A stretch of DNA of 64,000 bases from Marinomonas sp. UCMA 3892 (GTDB lineage: Bacteria; Pseudomonadota; Gammaproteobacteria; Pseudomonadales; Marinomonadaceae). The position numbers were made by a program, and so were the translations under genes. The DNA is taken from the NCBI RefSeq assembly GCF_012726345.1, contig NZ_PTXN01000006.1, positions 214,824 through 278,823 on the forward strand, given 5' to 3'. The notes beneath the pieces are model-generated. The model did not search any database and had not been told where the DNA came from. It worked only from the letters and a program-made list of their open reading frames with translations. Shown here piece by piece: positions 54,015 to 64,000 of this stretch (within the stretch, counting starts at the first letter, position 1; the number at the start of each line of letters is the position of its first letter).

Positions 54015-54183
54015 CTTAAGTTATGCACAAAATAAGCTTTAAATTACTGCGGTTTCTTTTGAAAACACCTATCCTTTGCGTGTACTATTTTGTGCTTTTC
54101 GTTGCATCGAGTCGGCACATGTTAATCTGCCATTCACGCAATCCAATTCGTCCAGAAAAATAGAGATAGAGACTCATCCCATT

Positions 54184-56802
54184 ATGAAGAGTTCTGAGTT
54201 ACGCCAGTCATTTTTATCGTACTTTGAAAGTAAACAGCATCAGATCGTGGAATCCAGTTCATTGGTTCCTGGAAATGATCCAACCTTGTTGTTTACCAAC
54301 GCTGGTATGGTCCAGTTTAAAGATGTGTTTTTGGGGGAAGATATTCGTCCATATTCACGAGCAACGACGTCTCAGCGTTGTGTTCGAGCGGGTGGTAAAC
54401 ACAATGACTTAGAAAACGTCGGTTATACCGCGCGTCACCATACGTTCTTTGAAATGTTGGGTAACTTCAGTTTTGGTGATTATTTCAAAAAAGATGCGAT
54501 TCATTATGCGTGGGAGTTTCTGACCGTTGTGTTGAAACTACCAACAGAAAAACTGTTGGTAACCGTTTACGCAGATGATGATGAAGCCTTTGATATTTGG
54601 AACAAAGATATCGGTCTTCCTGTAGAAAAAATCATCCGCATTGGTGATAACAAAGGTGGCCGTTACCAGTCTGATAATTTTTGGGCGATGGGTGACACTG
54701 GTCCTTGTGGGCCTTGTACTGAAGTGTTTTATGATCATGGTGAGCATATTTGGGGTGGGCCTCCAGGTTCTCCTGAAGAGGACGGCGACCGTTTCATTGA
54801 AATCTGGAACGTTGTTTTTATGCAATTTAACCGCTCTGCTGATGGCACTATGGCGTCATTGCCTAAGCCTTCTGTTGATACTGGTATGGGCTTAGAGCGT
54901 ATTGCGGCAATTTTGCAAGGCGTTCACAGTAATTACGAAATAGATTTGTTCCAAAATCTGATTAAAGCCGCGGCGCAAGTTGTCGGTACTCAAGATTTGA
55001 GTGCGCAGTCTTTGCGTGTTATCGCCGATCACATTCGTTCTTGTTCCTTTATGATTGTTGATGGCGTGATTCCTTCCAATGAGGGTCGTGGTTATGTCTT
55101 GCGTCGTATTATCCGTCGCGCGATTCGTCATGGTAATAAGCTTGGTCAAAAAGGCGTTTTCTTCCATAAATTGGTGGAAGCACTTGATGTCGAAATGGGC
55201 GAAGCTTACCCAGAACTAACCAAATTAAAAGAACGTGTCGCTGCTATTCTGTTAAAAGAAGAAGAGCAGTTTGCCAAAACGCTTGATCAAGGCATGAAGA
55301 TTCTTGAAGAAGCCATTTCAGGATTGGGCGATCAAAAGGTTATTCCAGGTGAAACTGTCTTTAAGCTTTATGATACTTACGGCTTCCCTGCTGATTTGAC
55401 TAACGATGTGGCTCGTGAAAATGGGCTAGAAATTGATGAAGCTGGATTTGAAGTGGCGATGGATGCGCAGCGTGCGCGGGCTCGTTCCGCTAGTAATTTC
55501 TCTATGGATATGTCTGGCTCAGTTTCCGTTGATGGCGCAACTGAGTTTACTGGTTACTCTAATTTGAACGGTCAGAGCGCGGTTGAGCAAATTATTGTTG
55601 AAGGTGAGTCTGTGTCTTCATTGCAGGCTGGCCAAACGGGTTTGGTTGTTTTAGCTGAAACACCTTTTTATGGTGAGTCTGGTGGTCAGGTAGGTGATCA
55701 GGGCTGGCTGCGTGGGCCTGCGGCTGCAAAAGTGACCAACACGACCAAGCAAGGCAAGGTGCATTTGCATCATGTTAATGTGCGTGAAGGCACATTGGCG
55801 GTTGGTGATTTGGTTACCACGGAAGTGGATCGTTCGTTGCGTAATGCTACCGCGCTTAATCACTCGGCAACTCACTTGTTACACGAAGCTTTGCGCCGAG
55901 TATTAGGTGACCATGTTCAGCAAAAAGGGTCTCTGGTAAATCCTGAGCGCTTACGTTTTGATTTCTCTCACTTTGAAGGAATGACTGCTGCTGAATTTGA
56001 GCAAGTAGAGGACATGGTTAACGAACAGGTTCGTTTGAATCATGAAGTTGTTACTGAAGTTATGGATATTGATTCAGCTAAAGCAAAAGGTGCGCAAGCT
56101 TTATTTGGTGAAAAATACGAAAGCCAGGTACGTGTTTTAACTATGGGGGCAGATTACTCCATCGAGTTATGTGGTGGTACTCACGTTTCTCGTACAGGGG
56201 ATATTGGCTTGTTCAAGATTGTTTCAGAAGGTGGTATTGCTTCTGGTGTTCGCCGAATAGAAGCGTTGACAGGTAAGGCTGCCATCGATGCGACGCGTCA
56301 CACCGAAACTGCATTAGGGAAAATTGCTGGTTTGTTTAAAGCCAGCAAAGAGGCGGCTCTGGATAAAGTTGTAGCCTTGAATGATCAAGCCCGTGCATTG
56401 CAAAAAGAATTGGATGTGCTGAAGGGTAAAATGGCGGCTTTAGCTGGAGCTGATTTGGCTTCTCAGGCAGTGGATATCAATGGCGGTAAGTTGTTGGTGG
56501 CTCAGGTGGAAGTTGAAGATCCAAAAGCTTTGCGAGATTTGCTTGATGAACTAAAGAGCAAGCTGGAATCTGCAGTCATTTTATTGGCTGCAGTGAATGA
56601 TGGCAAAGTAAGCCTGATTGCTGGTGTCACCAAAGAATTGACTAAAAATGTGAAGGCGGGAGATCTTATCAAGATGGTTGCGCCTTATGTTGATGGTAAA
56701 GGTGGTGGTCGTCCAGATATGGCTCAAGCTGGCGGTAATAATCCGGAAGGCTTGTCTGCAGCTCTTGAGTTAGTCCCTGGTTGGGTTGCTGAAAGAGTTT
56801 AA
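54184..56802 (+). CDS. alaS: Alanyl-tRNA synthetase
   Basis: 872 residues from ATG 54184; upstream in-frame codons are leader, since the family begins [20 protein letters not shown]. Class-II catalytic core ([36 protein letters not shown]), then the editing domain with [12 protein letters not shown] and the zinc-binding [13 protein letters not shown], and C-Ala ([15 protein letters not shown] region, [18 protein letters not shown]). Charges tRNA-Ala and hydrolyses mischarged Ser/Gly. Head of the alaS-lysC-csrA gene string typical of gammaproteobacteria. Confidence 0.97.
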   Translation: MKSSELRQSFLSYFESKQHQIVESSSLVPGNDPTLLFTNAGMVQFKDVFLGEDIRPYSRATTSQRCVRAGGKHNDLENVGYTARHHTFFEMLGNFSFGDYFKKDAIHYAWEFLTVVLKLPTEKLLVTVYADDDEAFDIWNKDIGLPVEKIIRIGDNKGGRYQSDNFWAMGDTGPCGPCTEVFYDHGEHIWGGPPGSPEEDGDRFIEIWNVVFMQFNRSADGTMASLPKPSVDTGMGLERIAAILQGVHSNYEIDLFQNLIKAAAQVVGTQDLSAQSLRVIADHIRSCSFMIVDGVIPSNEGRGYVLRRIIRRAIRHGNKLGQKGVFFHKLVEALDVEMGEAYPELTKLKERVAAILLKEEEQFAKTLDQGMKILEEAISGLGDQKVIPGETVFKLYDTYGFPADLTNDVARENGLEIDEAGFEVAMDAQRARARSASNFSMDMSGSVSVDGATEFTGYSNLNGQSAVEQIIVEGESVSSLQAGQTGLVVLAETPFYGESGGQVGDQGWLRGPAAAKVTNTTKQGKVHLHHVNVREGTLAVGDLVTTEVDRSLRNATALNHSATHLLHEALRRVLGDHVQQKGSLVNPERLRFDFSHFEGMTAAEFEQVEDMVNEQVRLNHEVVTEVMDIDSAKAKGAQALFGEKYESQVRVLTMGADYSIELCGGTHVSRTGDIGLFKIVSEGGIASGVRRIEALTGKAAIDATRHTETALGKIAGLFKASKEAALDKVVALNDQARALQKELDVLKGKMAALAGADLASQAVDINGGKLLVAQVEVEDPKALRDLLDELKSKLESAVILLAAVNDGKVSLIAGVTKELTKNVKAGDLIKMVAPYVDGKGGGRPDMAQAGGNNPEGLSAALELVPGWVAERV

Positions 56803-56862
56803 CTTGAATCATTGCTTAAAAGCTTAGGTATCGGCTTTTTTGATTTAAATAGTGGAATAATT

Positions 56863-58104
56863 ATGGCGTTGTTAGTTCAAAAATACGGCGGCACCTCGGT
56901 AGGCACAATAGAGCGTATCGAGGCTGTTGCGGATCGAGTGTTAAAGCATAAGCAACAAGGTGATGACATAGTGGTTGTGGTTTCTGCAATGAGTGGGGAA
57001 ACCAATAGGTTGATTGATCTTGCGAAGAGTATTAATCCTTCACCGAGTGCACGTGAAATGGATGTGCTTTTGTCGACCGGAGAGCAGGTTACTATTGCGC
57101 TTTTGTCTATGGCATTAATGAAACGTGGTCTTGATGCTCGTTCCTATACAGGCTCTCAGATTCGTATTACAACTGACAGCGCTCATGGTAAGGCTCGAAT
57201 TCAAAAGATCGATACCGAAGCAATGCGCGCAGATTTAGACGCTGGACGAGTGATTGTTGCGGCGGGTTTTCAGGGCGCGGATGAGTTGGGCAATATTACG
57301 ACATTAGGTCGAGGTGGTTCTGATACCACTGGTGTTGCGCTTGCTGCTGCTTTGAAGGCAGATGAGTGTCAAATCTATACCGATGTGGATGGTGTTTATA
57401 CGACGGATCCTCGTGTTGTAGATAGCGCTCGACGTTTGGATAAAATCACCTTCGAGGAAATGCTGGAAATGGCTAGCCTTGGCTCGAAGGTGTTGCAAAT
57501 TCGTTCTGTAGAGTTTGCGGGTAAATATCAAGTGCCACTTAGGGTGCTGTCGAGTTTTGTTGAAGGTGAAGGTACGTTGATTACAACTGAGGGGAGTAAG
57601 GGTATGGAGCAGCCAGCGGTTTCTGGAATTGCGTTCAATAGAGATGAAGCAAAATTAACATTGAAAGGTGTTCCTGATATTCCGGGGATTGCTTCTCGTA
57701 TTCTTGGCCCAATTAGTGATGCCAATATTGAAGTAGATATGATTGTTCAAAACGTATCTGTGGATGGTACAACAGATTTTACCTTTACCGTGCACCGTAA
57801 TGAATACGATCAGGCTTTGTCTACCTTGAATATCATCGCGAAAGAGCTGGGAGCGAGTGCTGTTCTTTCTGATGCCAAGATTGCTAAGGTGTCTATTGTC
57901 GGTGTAGGTATGCGCTCTCATGCGGGTGTAGCCAGTACCATGTTTAAAGCTTTGGCTGCGGAGTCTATTAATATTCAGTTGATTTCTACTTCTGAAATAA
58001 AAGTGTCTGTCATTATTGACGAGAAATACATGGAGCTGGCAGTTCGTGCACTGCATTCTGCTTTTAAATTGAATGAAACTGCATCAGGTGTTCGAGAAGC
58101 TTAA
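56863..58104 (+). CDS. lysC: Aspartate kinase
   Basis: Phosphorylates aspartate, the entry to Lys, Thr, Met and diaminopimelate synthesis. 413 residues from ATG 56863: LVQKYGGTSVGTIERIEAVA at the kinase start, LGRGGSDTTGVALAAAL, and two ACT domains at the C-terminus (about 265-405, from GIASRILGPISDANIEVDMI to EIKVSVIIDEKYMELAVRAL) that bind lysine/threonine for feedback control. GTG/TTG codons further upstream are in frame but lie in the alaS-lysC spacer. Length and order fit Pseudomonas-type Ask. Confidence 0.95.
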   Translation: MALLVQKYGGTSVGTIERIEAVADRVLKHKQQGDDIVVVVSAMSGETNRLIDLAKSINPSPSAREMDVLLSTGEQVTIALLSMALMKRGLDARSYTGSQIRITTDSAHGKARIQKIDTEAMRADLDAGRVIVAAGFQGADELGNITTLGRGGSDTTGVALAAALKADECQIYTDVDGVYTTDPRVVDSARRLDKITFEEMLEMASLGSKVLQIRSVEFAGKYQVPLRVLSSFVEGEGTLITTEGSKGMEQPAVSGIAFNRDEAKLTLKGVPDIPGIASRILGPISDANIEVDMIVQNVSVDGTTDFTFTVHRNEYDQALSTLNIIAKELGASAVLSDAKIAKVSIVGVGMRSHAGVASTMFKALAAESINIQLISTSEIKVSVIIDEKYMELAVRALHSAFKLNETASGVREA

Positions 58105-58170
58105 CAATTGGATACATAAAACCCTGTAGTTATGGATGGTTTAATTGTTATTGAGAGGCTACAATTAGTT

Positions 58171-58207
58171 TTGTAGGAATTGCCCTACAAGACTTGTCGG
58201 GCAATTC
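58171..58207 (+). promoter_or_regulatory. Mutually exclusive hairpins in the lysC-csrA interval
   Basis: Hairpin 1: TTGTAGG (58171-58177) with CCTACAA (58184-58190). Hairpin 2: GAATTGCCC (58177-58185) with GGGCAATTC (58199-58207), loop TACAAGACTTGTC. They share bases, so only one can form. No T-run follows the second. Sits 40 bases before the csrA start. Confidence 0.5.
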
Positions 58208-58249
58208 ATCTTAATAAATGGTTAAAAGCAATTACAGGGAGATATTCTT

Positions 58250-58438
58250 ATGCTTATTCTTACTCGCCGTGTTGGTGAAACTTTGATGGTTGGTGATGAA
58301 GTTTCTGTCACTGTTTTAGGTGTAAAGGGAAATCAAGTGCGTATTGGTATCAATGCGCCTAAAGATGTGTCTGTTCACCGTGAAGAGATTTATCTTCGCA
58401 TCCAAAAAGAACAAGACGATCAAATTTCTGAAGATTAA
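58250..58438 (+). CDS. csrA: Carbon storage regulator CsrA (RsmA)
   Basis: 62-residue RNA-binding dimer that blocks or stabilises mRNAs by binding GGA motifs, controlling biofilm, motility and carbon use. Diagnostic: [39 protein letters not shown] and the acidic C-terminal tail DDQISED. Its own ribosome site AGGGAGA contains GGA, compatible with autorepression. Directly followed by tRNA-Ser, as in Pseudomonas. Confidence 0.97.
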   Translation: MLILTRRVGETLMVGDEVSVTVLGVKGNQVRIGINAPKDVSVHREEIYLRIQKEQDDQISED

Positions 58439-58496
58439 TTTTTAAAAAAGTCTTTACAAGACAAATGTGTCGTATATAATGCGCCCCACTTGTTAC

Positions 58497-58586
58497 GGAG
58501 AGTTGGCCGAGTGGCCGAAGGCGCGCCCCTGCTAAGGGTGTATGGGTTAACACTCATCGAGGGTTCGAATCCCTCACTCTCCGCCA
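58497..58586 (+). tRNA. tRNA-Ser (anticodon GCT)
   Basis: 90 nt with encoded CCA. Acceptor GGAGAGT/ACTCTCC; anticodon loop CTGCTAA gives GCT, reading AGC and AGU; a long variable arm (GTGTATGGGTTAACACTCA region) is typical of class-II tRNA-Ser. Next to csrA. Confidence 0.96.
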
Positions 58587-58648
58587 TTTCAAGTTTGTCT
58601 TTTGGAGACTATCCTCTCTAAATAAAAAAAGACTGGAATTATCGATAT

Positions 58649-58725
58649 GCACCCGTAGCTCAGCTGGATAGAGTACTCGGCTACGAACCGAGCGGTCAGA
58701 GGTTCGAATCCTCTCGGGTGCACCA
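58649..58725 (+). tRNA. tRNA-Arg (anticodon ACG), copy 1
   Basis: 77 nt, CCA encoded. Acceptor GCACCCG/CGGGTGC; anticodon loop CTACGAA gives ACG, to be deaminated to ICG by TadA. First of three identical copies. Confidence 0.96.
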
Positions 58726-58785
58726 TTCCAAAGAAGCATTTTAAAGCTATCCTCTTTAAAATGTGGTTGTAAAAAATATTGCTAT

Positions 58786-58862
58786 GCACCCGTAGCTCAG
58801 CTGGATAGAGTACTCGGCTACGAACCGAGCGGTCAGAGGTTCGAATCCTCTCGGGTGCACCA
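58786..58862 (+). tRNA. tRNA-Arg (anticodon ACG), copy 2
   Basis: 77 nt, identical to copies 1 and 3, CCA encoded. The preceding spacer holds a 10-bp perfect hairpin, CATTTTAAAG/CTTTAAAATG (58737-58763), likely a processing feature. Confidence 0.96.
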
Positions 58863-58926
58863 ATATTAAAAATGATGTTATGTCATATCTTTGTAGATGT
58901 TTTTTTCAAAGTAAGATTATAGCTAC

Positions 58927-59003
58927 GCACCCGTAGCTCAGCTGGATAGAGTACTCGGCTACGAACCGAGCGGTCAGAGGTTCGAATCCTCTCGGGTGCA
59001 CCA
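58927..59003 (+). tRNA. tRNA-Arg (anticodon ACG), copy 3
   Basis: 77 nt, identical to the two previous copies. The spacers differ, so the tRNA copies are conserved or homogenised while the spacers drift. Confidence 0.96.
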
Positions 59004-59063
59004 TCTCCTTTCTAAAGTAATTTCATTTTTTTAATTCCCTTTGTATTCTTTATTTATTCATTA

Positions 59064-60071
59064 TTATGTTTTTCTCATTGCATCATTGAATGTGCTTGTT
59101 AATTCATTCACGCTTTTGCAACGTCGTAATGTTTGAAGGTTTTCTTTTATTTCTTCGAATTCGAATCTTAAGTGCCCGCACCATTGTTTTAGCCTGCCTA
59201 GTGTGGCAACTTCGTCATAATGTTCTTGTAGTTCTCTGCTGTAGCTAATGAAGAGCCTGTTTAGGTTTGTTGTGTCGGCTGTGCTTTCTTGTCCATTAAG
59301 TTCTTTTCTTATTTGTTGGAAAACAAATGGATTGTTAAGTGATCCTCGCCCAATCATAAAATGTTGACAACCTGTGATTGATTGGCAGCGCAATAAAGAT
59401 TTTGTATCTGTAATGTCTCCATTAGCAACTACTGTCATTTTTGTTTTGGCTTGAATTTCGCCTATTTTTTCCCATCTTGCAGGTGGCTTATAGCCATCTT
59501 TCTTTGTGCGTCCATGTATTGTGAGTGTACCAACACCGGCTGCCTCAATGGCGGCAACGTTATCAAAGAGTAGTGCTTCATCTTCGAAACCTAAGCGGAT
59601 TTTTGCTGATACAGGAATGTCGCTTGGTAGTGTGTCTCGAATTGCGCTCATGATGTCATAAAGTGCTTCAGGGGTTTGTAATAAAACAGAGCCACCGCCG
59701 TGACCATTTACGCGTTTTGCTGGGCAGCCGAAATTTACATCAATATGTTTTGCGCCAGCTTTAGTGGCATTAAGAGCGCTTTCTGCCATAAGTTCTGCGT
59801 TGCTGCCGAGTAATTGAGTGTGAACTGGGTGGTTGTGTGTTGTTCGTGCTTTATTAGTGTTTTCTGGAACGAGGTGTTTGAATGTGGCTACGGGGATTGG
59901 GTATTGAGTGACTCGGATGAACTCTGAGACCAAATAGTCCATGCCGCCAGTTTGTGATAGTAACGCTCTCATTGTGTGATCCATGACACCTTCCATAGGT
60001 GCAACGGCCAGTACAATGCTGTTATTGGTTGGGTTCTTCAAGGTGCGGGTCGCTTTTAGGGAATTGTTCAC
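59064..60071 (-). CDS. dusC: tRNA-dihydrouridine(16) synthase, DusC type
   Basis: FMN/NADPH enzyme reducing U16 in the tRNA D-loop. 335 residues; TIM-barrel start LAVAPMEGVMDHTMRALLSQ, catalytic Cys in DVNFGCPAKRVNGHGGGSVL (NxGCP), HGRTKKDGYKPPARWEKIGE as in DusC, and IGRGSLNNPFVF. It starts at GTG 60071; no strong ribosome site is visible. Opposite orientation to the tRNA cluster beside it. Confidence 0.9.
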   Translation of the reverse strand: MNNSLKATRTLKNPTNNSIVLAVAPMEGVMDHTMRALLSQTGGMDYLVSEFIRVTQYPIPVATFKHLVPENTNKARTTHNHPVHTQLLGSNAELMAESALNATKAGAKHIDVNFGCPAKRVNGHGGGSVLLQTPEALYDIMSAIRDTLPSDIPVSAKIRLGFEDEALLFDNVAAIEAAGVGTLTIHGRTKKDGYKPPARWEKIGEIQAKTKMTVVANGDITDTKSLLRCQSITGCQHFMIGRGSLNNPFVFQQIRKELNGQESTADTTNLNRLFISYSRELQEHYDEVATLGRLKQWCGHLRFEFEEIKENLQTLRRCKSVNELTSTFNDAMRKT

Positions 60072-60221
60072 GAAATAAGTCTAACTGTTATGCAATAAAA
60101 ATATGAAACTGTTCTGGTTTGTGGTAAAAAACTAACTATCAAAAATAAACAGCGTTCTTGGGTGTGCATCTGATCACATTAGGTCTGTACAAACAAGACG
60201 AGAAAAAAAGGTGATGATGCT

Positions 60222-60473
60222 ATGAATGGGCTGCTAGAAGATGGTGTAGGGTTGATGGTGTTAGGGATGGGGTTTGTATTCCTGTTTTTGGTGGTATTAA
60301 TTTTTGCAACCGGCTATATGTCGCGATTGCTTAATCATTTCTTTCCTGAAGCGCCTGTTGCCGTAACATCAAAGCCAGCTTCTCAAAAACTTTCTTCTTC
60401 TGGTGTGGATGCGCAAATGACAGCGGTTATTACGGCTGCTATTCATCAACACAGAAACAGTAAAAAATCTTAA
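60222..60473 (+). CDS. oadG: Oxaloacetate decarboxylase Na+ pump, gamma subunit
   Basis: 83 residues with one N-terminal membrane helix (LMVLGMGFVFLFLVVLIFAT) and a hydrophilic tail. Anchors the alpha subunit and completes the pump. AAGGTGATG precedes the ATG. First gene of oadGAB. Confidence 0.9.
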   Translation: MNGLLEDGVGLMVLGMGFVFLFLVVLIFATGYMSRLLNHFFPEAPVAVTSKPASQKLSSSGVDAQMTAVITAAIHQHRNSKKS

Positions 60474-60514
60474 CTTTCTAATACTAACTTTTTTAATTTC
60501 TTTGAGGCTGAAAC

Positions 60515-62314
60515 ATGACAACAACAAAGCAACCTCTTGGCATTACTGATGTCGTTTTGCGTGATGCTCACCAATCTTTGTTTGCAACACGTATGCGTAT
60601 TGACGATATGCTTCCTATCGCAGAAAAACTTGATCAGGTTGGTTTTTGGTCGCTTGAATCTTGGGGTGGCGCAACATTTGACTCTTGTATTCGCTATATC
60701 GGGGAAGATCCTTGGGAGCGTATTCGTGAATTGAAAAAAGCTATGCCAAAAACGCCTCAGCAGATGTTGTTGCGTGGGCAGAATTTGCTTGGCTACCGCC
60801 ATTATGCCGATGATGTGGTGAATAAGTTTGTTGAACGTGCTGCTTTTAATGGTGTAGATGTTTTTCGGATCTTTGATGCGATGAATGATCCGCGTAATTT
60901 GGAGACGGCGATTAAAGCGGTTAAGAAGCAAGGTAAGCATGCTCAAGGGACGATTTCTTATACTAAGAGCCGAGTTCATACCACAAAGAACTGGGTGGAT
61001 TATGCGAAAACGCTTGAAGATATGGGTGCTGACTCGATTGCGATAAAAGACATGTCGGGTATTTTGACGCCATATGATGCCTTTGAATTGGTGAGTTTGC
61101 TAAAAGCTCAGACTCAGTTAGAAGTACAATTACATGCACATGCGACTTCCGGTTTGTCTGATATGACGATTCTGAAAGCGGTTGAAGCCGGAATTGATAG
61201 GGTTGATACAGCTATTTCTTCTATGTCGATGACATATGGTCATAGTGCGACAGAATCTGTGGTTGCTGCGCTGCAGGGTACAGATAGGGATACAGGCTTA
61301 GATTTAGAATTATTAGAAGAGATTGCTGCTTATTTTCGAGAAGTAAGAAAAAAATATGCCAAGTTTGAAGGCTCTCTTCGCGGTACTGATTCTCGCATAT
61401 TGATTGCTCAAGTGCCTGGCGGCATGTTGACTAACATGGAAAGCCAGCTTAAAGAGCAGGGTGCGGCAGATAAGTTTGATGATGTTTTAAAAGAAATTCC
61501 TAAAGTGCGTGAAGATTTGGGGTTGATTCCACTAGTTACACCTACTTCTCAGATTGTTGGTACTCAGGCGGTTTTGAATGTCCTTACAGGTGAACGATAT
61601 AAGTCTATTTCAAAAGAAACGGCAGGTATTTTGAAGGGTGAGTATGGTGCCGCTCCTGCTGAATTTAATAAAGAGTTGCAAGCGCGAGTTCTAGGTGGGG
61701 CAGAGGCGATCACTTGTCGGCCAGCAGACTTATTGTCACCTGAAATGGATAAATTGACAGAAGAGTTACTTGGTCTTTCAAAAGAAAAAAATATTCGGTT
61801 GTCTGATGATCAGATTGATGACGTTTTAACGTATGCCTTGTTCCCTCAGATAGGTCTTAAATTTTTACAGAATCGTGGTGACGCAAGTGCTTTTGAGCCA
61901 GCGCCGACGCTTGATGATGTTGCTGATAGTAAGCCTGCTGCTGTAATTGCACCTTCTAGTGAGGCGAGTGTTTATACAGTTTCTGTTTCTGGGCAGAGTT
62001 TTGTTGTTCAGGTATCAGAAGGTGGTGATGTTAATAATATTCAGCCCGTTGCTAATATTCAAAGTGCTCCAGCTCAGGCATCTTCGGCTCCTGTAGCGTC
62101 CTCTGGTGAAGATGTTCCTTCTCCGTTGGCGGGTAATATCTTCAAAGTGCTTGTGTCCCCAGGTCAGAAAGTTGAAGAAGGCGATACTGTGATGATTCTT
62201 GAAGCAATGAAGATGGAGACAGAGATATCTGCGCCTAGCTCCGGTGTTGTTGGTTCCATTAATGTAAAAGAAGGTGACTCCGTGCAAGTTGGTCAGTCAC
62301 TTCTTACTTTGTAG
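60515..62314 (+). CDS. oadA: Oxaloacetate decarboxylase, alpha subunit (biotin-carrying carboxyltransferase)
   Basis: Transfers the carboxyl group from oxaloacetate to biotin; decarboxylation on the beta subunit drives Na+ export. 599 residues: carboxyltransferase TIM barrel with [31 protein letters not shown], then a linker rich in Ala/Ser/Pro (about 475-525) and a biotinyl domain with EAMKMETEI (biotinylated Lys) near residue 565. GAGG precedes the ATG. Second gene of oadGAB; it may also serve citrate or tartrate use, but no such genes are adjacent. Confidence 0.96.
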   Translation: MTTTKQPLGITDVVLRDAHQSLFATRMRIDDMLPIAEKLDQVGFWSLESWGGATFDSCIRYIGEDPWERIRELKKAMPKTPQQMLLRGQNLLGYRHYADDVVNKFVERAAFNGVDVFRIFDAMNDPRNLETAIKAVKKQGKHAQGTISYTKSRVHTTKNWVDYAKTLEDMGADSIAIKDMSGILTPYDAFELVSLLKAQTQLEVQLHAHATSGLSDMTILKAVEAGIDRVDTAISSMSMTYGHSATESVVAALQGTDRDTGLDLELLEEIAAYFREVRKKYAKFEGSLRGTDSRILIAQVPGGMLTNMESQLKEQGAADKFDDVLKEIPKVREDLGLIPLVTPTSQIVGTQAVLNVLTGERYKSISKETAGILKGEYGAAPAEFNKELQARVLGGAEAITCRPADLLSPEMDKLTEELLGLSKEKNIRLSDDQIDDVLTYALFPQIGLKFLQNRGDASAFEPAPTLDDVADSKPAAVIAPSSEASVYTVSVSGQSFVVQVSEGGDVNNIQPVANIQSAPAQASSAPVASSGEDVPSPLAGNIFKVLVSPGQKVEEGDTVMILEAMKMETEISAPSSGVVGSINVKEGDSVQVGQSLLTL

Positions 62315-62333
62315 TTGAAGGAATCAATCGAAA

Positions 62334-63506
62334 ATGGAAAACAAATTATTAAATCTTTACCACGACACAGGGATTTACCAGCTGGAGCTTGGTCAGTTAG
62401 TAATGATCTGTGTTGGTTTGTTGTTGGTTTATCTGGCAATCAAAAAAGGTTTTGAGCCGCTTCTATTGTTGCCTATTGGTATTGGGGCGGTTCTAGTCAA
62501 TATTCCAGGTGCAGGTTTTATGGCTGCGCCGGTTTATGATGCAACTGGACATATGGTTTCTCCTGGCGGTCTTCAATACTATATCTATCATGGTGGTATT
62601 GAGACGGGATTGTTTCCATTGATTATCTTTATGGGGGTTGGGGCTATGACGGACTTTGGTCCTATGCTTGCTAACCCAAAAACATTACTGCTTGGGGCTG
62701 CTGCTCAGTTTGGTATCTTTGCCACGGTTATTGGGGCGGTTTTATTAAGTGCGTCTGGCATTATGGATTTCTCATTAGCGGATGCTGCGGCAATTGGTAT
62801 TATTGGAGGTGCGGACGGCCCGACGGCAATTTTCGTTGCTAGTAGATTAGCTCCTGATTTGCTTGGTGCAATTGCTGTAGCGGCTTATTCCTACATGGCG
62901 TTAGTGCCACTTATTCAGCCGCCAATCATGCGAGCGCTAACAACTAAAGAAGAGCGTTCAATTAAGATGGAGCAGCTTAGGCCTGTTACTAAGAAAGAGA
63001 AGATTATCTTTCCAATTGTGGTGACTATTTTGGTTGCGATGTTTTTACCATCTGCAGCACCTCTGCTTGGAATGTTCTGCTTTGGTAACTTGATGCGTGA
63101 ATGTGGGGTTGTAGATCGTTTAAGTGATACTTCTCAAAATGCCTTAATTAATATCGTAACCATCTTCTTGGGTTTAGGTGTTGGTTCAAAGTTAAGTTCA
63201 GAAGCTTTCTTGAATTTAGAAACGCTAGGGATTTTGAGTTTAGGTTTGATTGCATTTTCTATTGGTACGGCCGCTGGCGTATTGATGGCGAAGTTAATGA
63301 ATAGATTCTCTAAAGACGCCATTAATCCATTGATCGGTGCTGCTGGAGTTTCAGCCGTTCCTATGGCTGCGCGCGTAGCGAATAAGGTTGGTCTTGAAGC
63401 GAATAAGCAAAACTTCTTATTAATGCATGCTATGGGTCCTAACGTTGCTGGTGTTATAGGTTCTGCGGTGGCGGCTGGCGTAATGCTGAGTTACGTTGGT
63501 GGCTAG
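62334..63506 (+). CDS. oadB: Oxaloacetate decarboxylase Na+ pump, beta subunit
   Basis: 390-residue membrane subunit that decarboxylates carboxybiotin and moves Na+ across the inner membrane. Hallmarks: [20 protein letters not shown], then [20 protein letters not shown] (region with the essential Asp), and [19 protein letters not shown] near the C-terminus. Nine or so helices. Last gene of oadGAB, followed by a strong terminator. Confidence 0.96.
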   Translation: MENKLLNLYHDTGIYQLELGQLVMICVGLLLVYLAIKKGFEPLLLLPIGIGAVLVNIPGAGFMAAPVYDATGHMVSPGGLQYYIYHGGIETGLFPLIIFMGVGAMTDFGPMLANPKTLLLGAAAQFGIFATVIGAVLLSASGIMDFSLADAAAIGIIGGADGPTAIFVASRLAPDLLGAIAVAAYSYMALVPLIQPPIMRALTTKEERSIKMEQLRPVTKKEKIIFPIVVTILVAMFLPSAAPLLGMFCFGNLMRECGVVDRLSDTSQNALINIVTIFLGLGVGSKLSSEAFLNLETLGILSLGLIAFSIGTAAGVLMAKLMNRFSKDAINPLIGAAGVSAVPMAARVANKVGLEANKQNFLLMHAMGPNVAGVIGSAVAAGVMLSYVGG

Positions 63507-63534
63507 TTTTAGTTACTGAATAAAGCTATTTTTA

Positions 63535-63560
63535 CAAAAAGACACTTCGGTGTCTTTTTG
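63535..63560 (+). terminator. Terminator of oadGAB
   Basis: AAAAAGACAC, tetraloop TTCG, GTGTCTTTTT. Strong intrinsic terminator isolating the rrn promoter that follows. Confidence 0.95.
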
Positions 63561-63584
63561 TCTATTTATGGCTCGCTGAATAAA

Positions 63585-63945
63585 ATTCAAATTAATTTAA
63601 AAAAATGAAAAAAAGAGCTTGCGCTAAAACTTCTAGGCTGTATTATACGCCTCCACTGACACGGACAACGACGCAAACAAGAGTTTGCCACTTACTAAGG
63701 TAAGAAGTTGAACGCTGCATCAGACGCTCTTTAAAATAGATAATCAGATAATTTGTGTGGGCGCTCGCTGGAGGCTTCAGAAGATTGTCCGGATTAGTTT
63801 TTAACTGATTCGAGATGATCAAAAAAATTGAAGTCTTGCGAAACGTCTAACACGTCAATTCGCTTTATGTTGTTTTGTTGTTCTTCGGGACGATGAAATG
63901 ATTAAGTTATTGTTAGTGTAATAGATTTTGAGTAAGCAAACTTTT
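63585..63945 (+). promoter_or_regulatory. rRNA operon promoter and 16S leader
   Basis: An A+T-rich stretch at 63585-63618 can act as an UP element. -35 TTGCGC (63619-63624), 16-bp spacer, -10 TATTAT (63641-63646), followed by a GC-rich discriminator, all typical of rrn P1. A boxA-like GCTCTTTAAAATAG at 63726-63739 is followed by a leader very like E. coli (TCAGATAATTTGTGTGGGCG). No protein gene is seen in this ~440-bp gap. Confidence 0.85.
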
Positions 63946-64000
63946 TAACTGAAGAGTTTGATCATGGCTCAGATTGAACGCTGGCGGCAGGCTTAACACA
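63946..64000 (+). rRNA. 16S rRNA, 5' end only
   Basis: GAAGAGTTTGATCATGGCTC at 63951-63970 is the universal 16S 5' segment, continuing AGATTGAACGCTGG. Position 1 by E. coli numbering falls near 63946. The gene runs off the window. Confidence 0.97.

Noticed and set aside
58554..58789. Small reading frames opposite the tRNA-Ser/tRNA-Arg genes
   Set aside because: They are antisense to tRNA sequence ([13 protein letters not shown] strings typical of mis-annotated tRNAs).

Overview
The window looks like a chromosomal segment of a marine gammaproteobacterium of the Oceanospirillales type, most like Marinomonas. That is an inference from protein content and gene order (alaS-lysC-csrA-tRNA-Ser-tRNA-Arg, an aru-type arginine succinyltransferase operon, oadGAB, dadA-alr) and from moderately AT-rich coding sequence. 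No database was searched. Nearly all of it is ordinary core and metabolic DNA; the clear exception is about 33.4-41 kb.

Layout. 0-5 kb: 3' end of S-formylglutathione hydrolase, then a cobalamin late-assembly cluster (cobQ leftward; cbiB, Thr-P decarboxylase and cobU rightward, overlapping) and a xanthine/guanine phosphoribosyltransferase. 5.7-6.5 kb: two small conserved proteins (DUF2914, DUF1904). 6.5-6.9 kb: non-coding DNA with a perfect inverted repeat. 6.9-12 kb: leftward arginine succinyltransferase pathway operon (aruF-aruG-astD-astB). 12-18.7 kb: DUF1653 protein, a LysR regulator, an RND efflux pump pair and a second LysR gene divergent from mmsA (18.8-20.3 kb). 20.5-27.4 kb: lipoprotein, DUF1289 protein, radA, a GNAT-nitrilase fusion, amtB-glnK with a sigma-54-like promoter, ubiK, and a Trp-rich small protein. 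27.5-33.2 kb: comM, a BASS-family transporter, rep helicase, cytochrome c5 and an ABM-domain protein.

33.4-41 kb: accessory block. A tRNA-Arg(CCG) is followed by a DUF2971 gene and the C-terminal half of a tyrosine integrase. Next comes an AT-rich leftward set: a membrane Ser/Thr kinase, a secreted protein of unknown function, and an ECF-like sigma factor whose region 2.2 has Thr where ordinary ECF factors have acidic residues. Divergent from it is dgkA-eptA-PAP2 phosphatase, an envelope lipid remodelling operon of the kind that gives cationic peptide (polymyxin) tolerance. The arrangement suggests a transmembrane kinase that senses envelope damage, phosphorylates the sigma factor and switches on lipid A modification. 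This is the most interesting system in the window.

41-48 kb: Fur-type ferric-siderophore uptake locus (TonB receptor, ABC ATPase, two permeases, binding protein, AraC regulator). 48-51.4 kb: an unrecognised coiled-coil membrane protein, an NhaR-like regulator, an HPF-like ribosome factor and recX. 51.5-58.4 kb: dadA, alr, alaS, lysC, csrA. 58.5-59 kb: tRNA-Ser(GCT) and three identical tRNA-Arg(ACG) genes. 59-63.5 kb: dusC, then the Na+-pumping oxaloacetate decarboxylase operon oadGAB. The window ends in an rRNA operon leader and the first ~55 nt of 16S rRNA.
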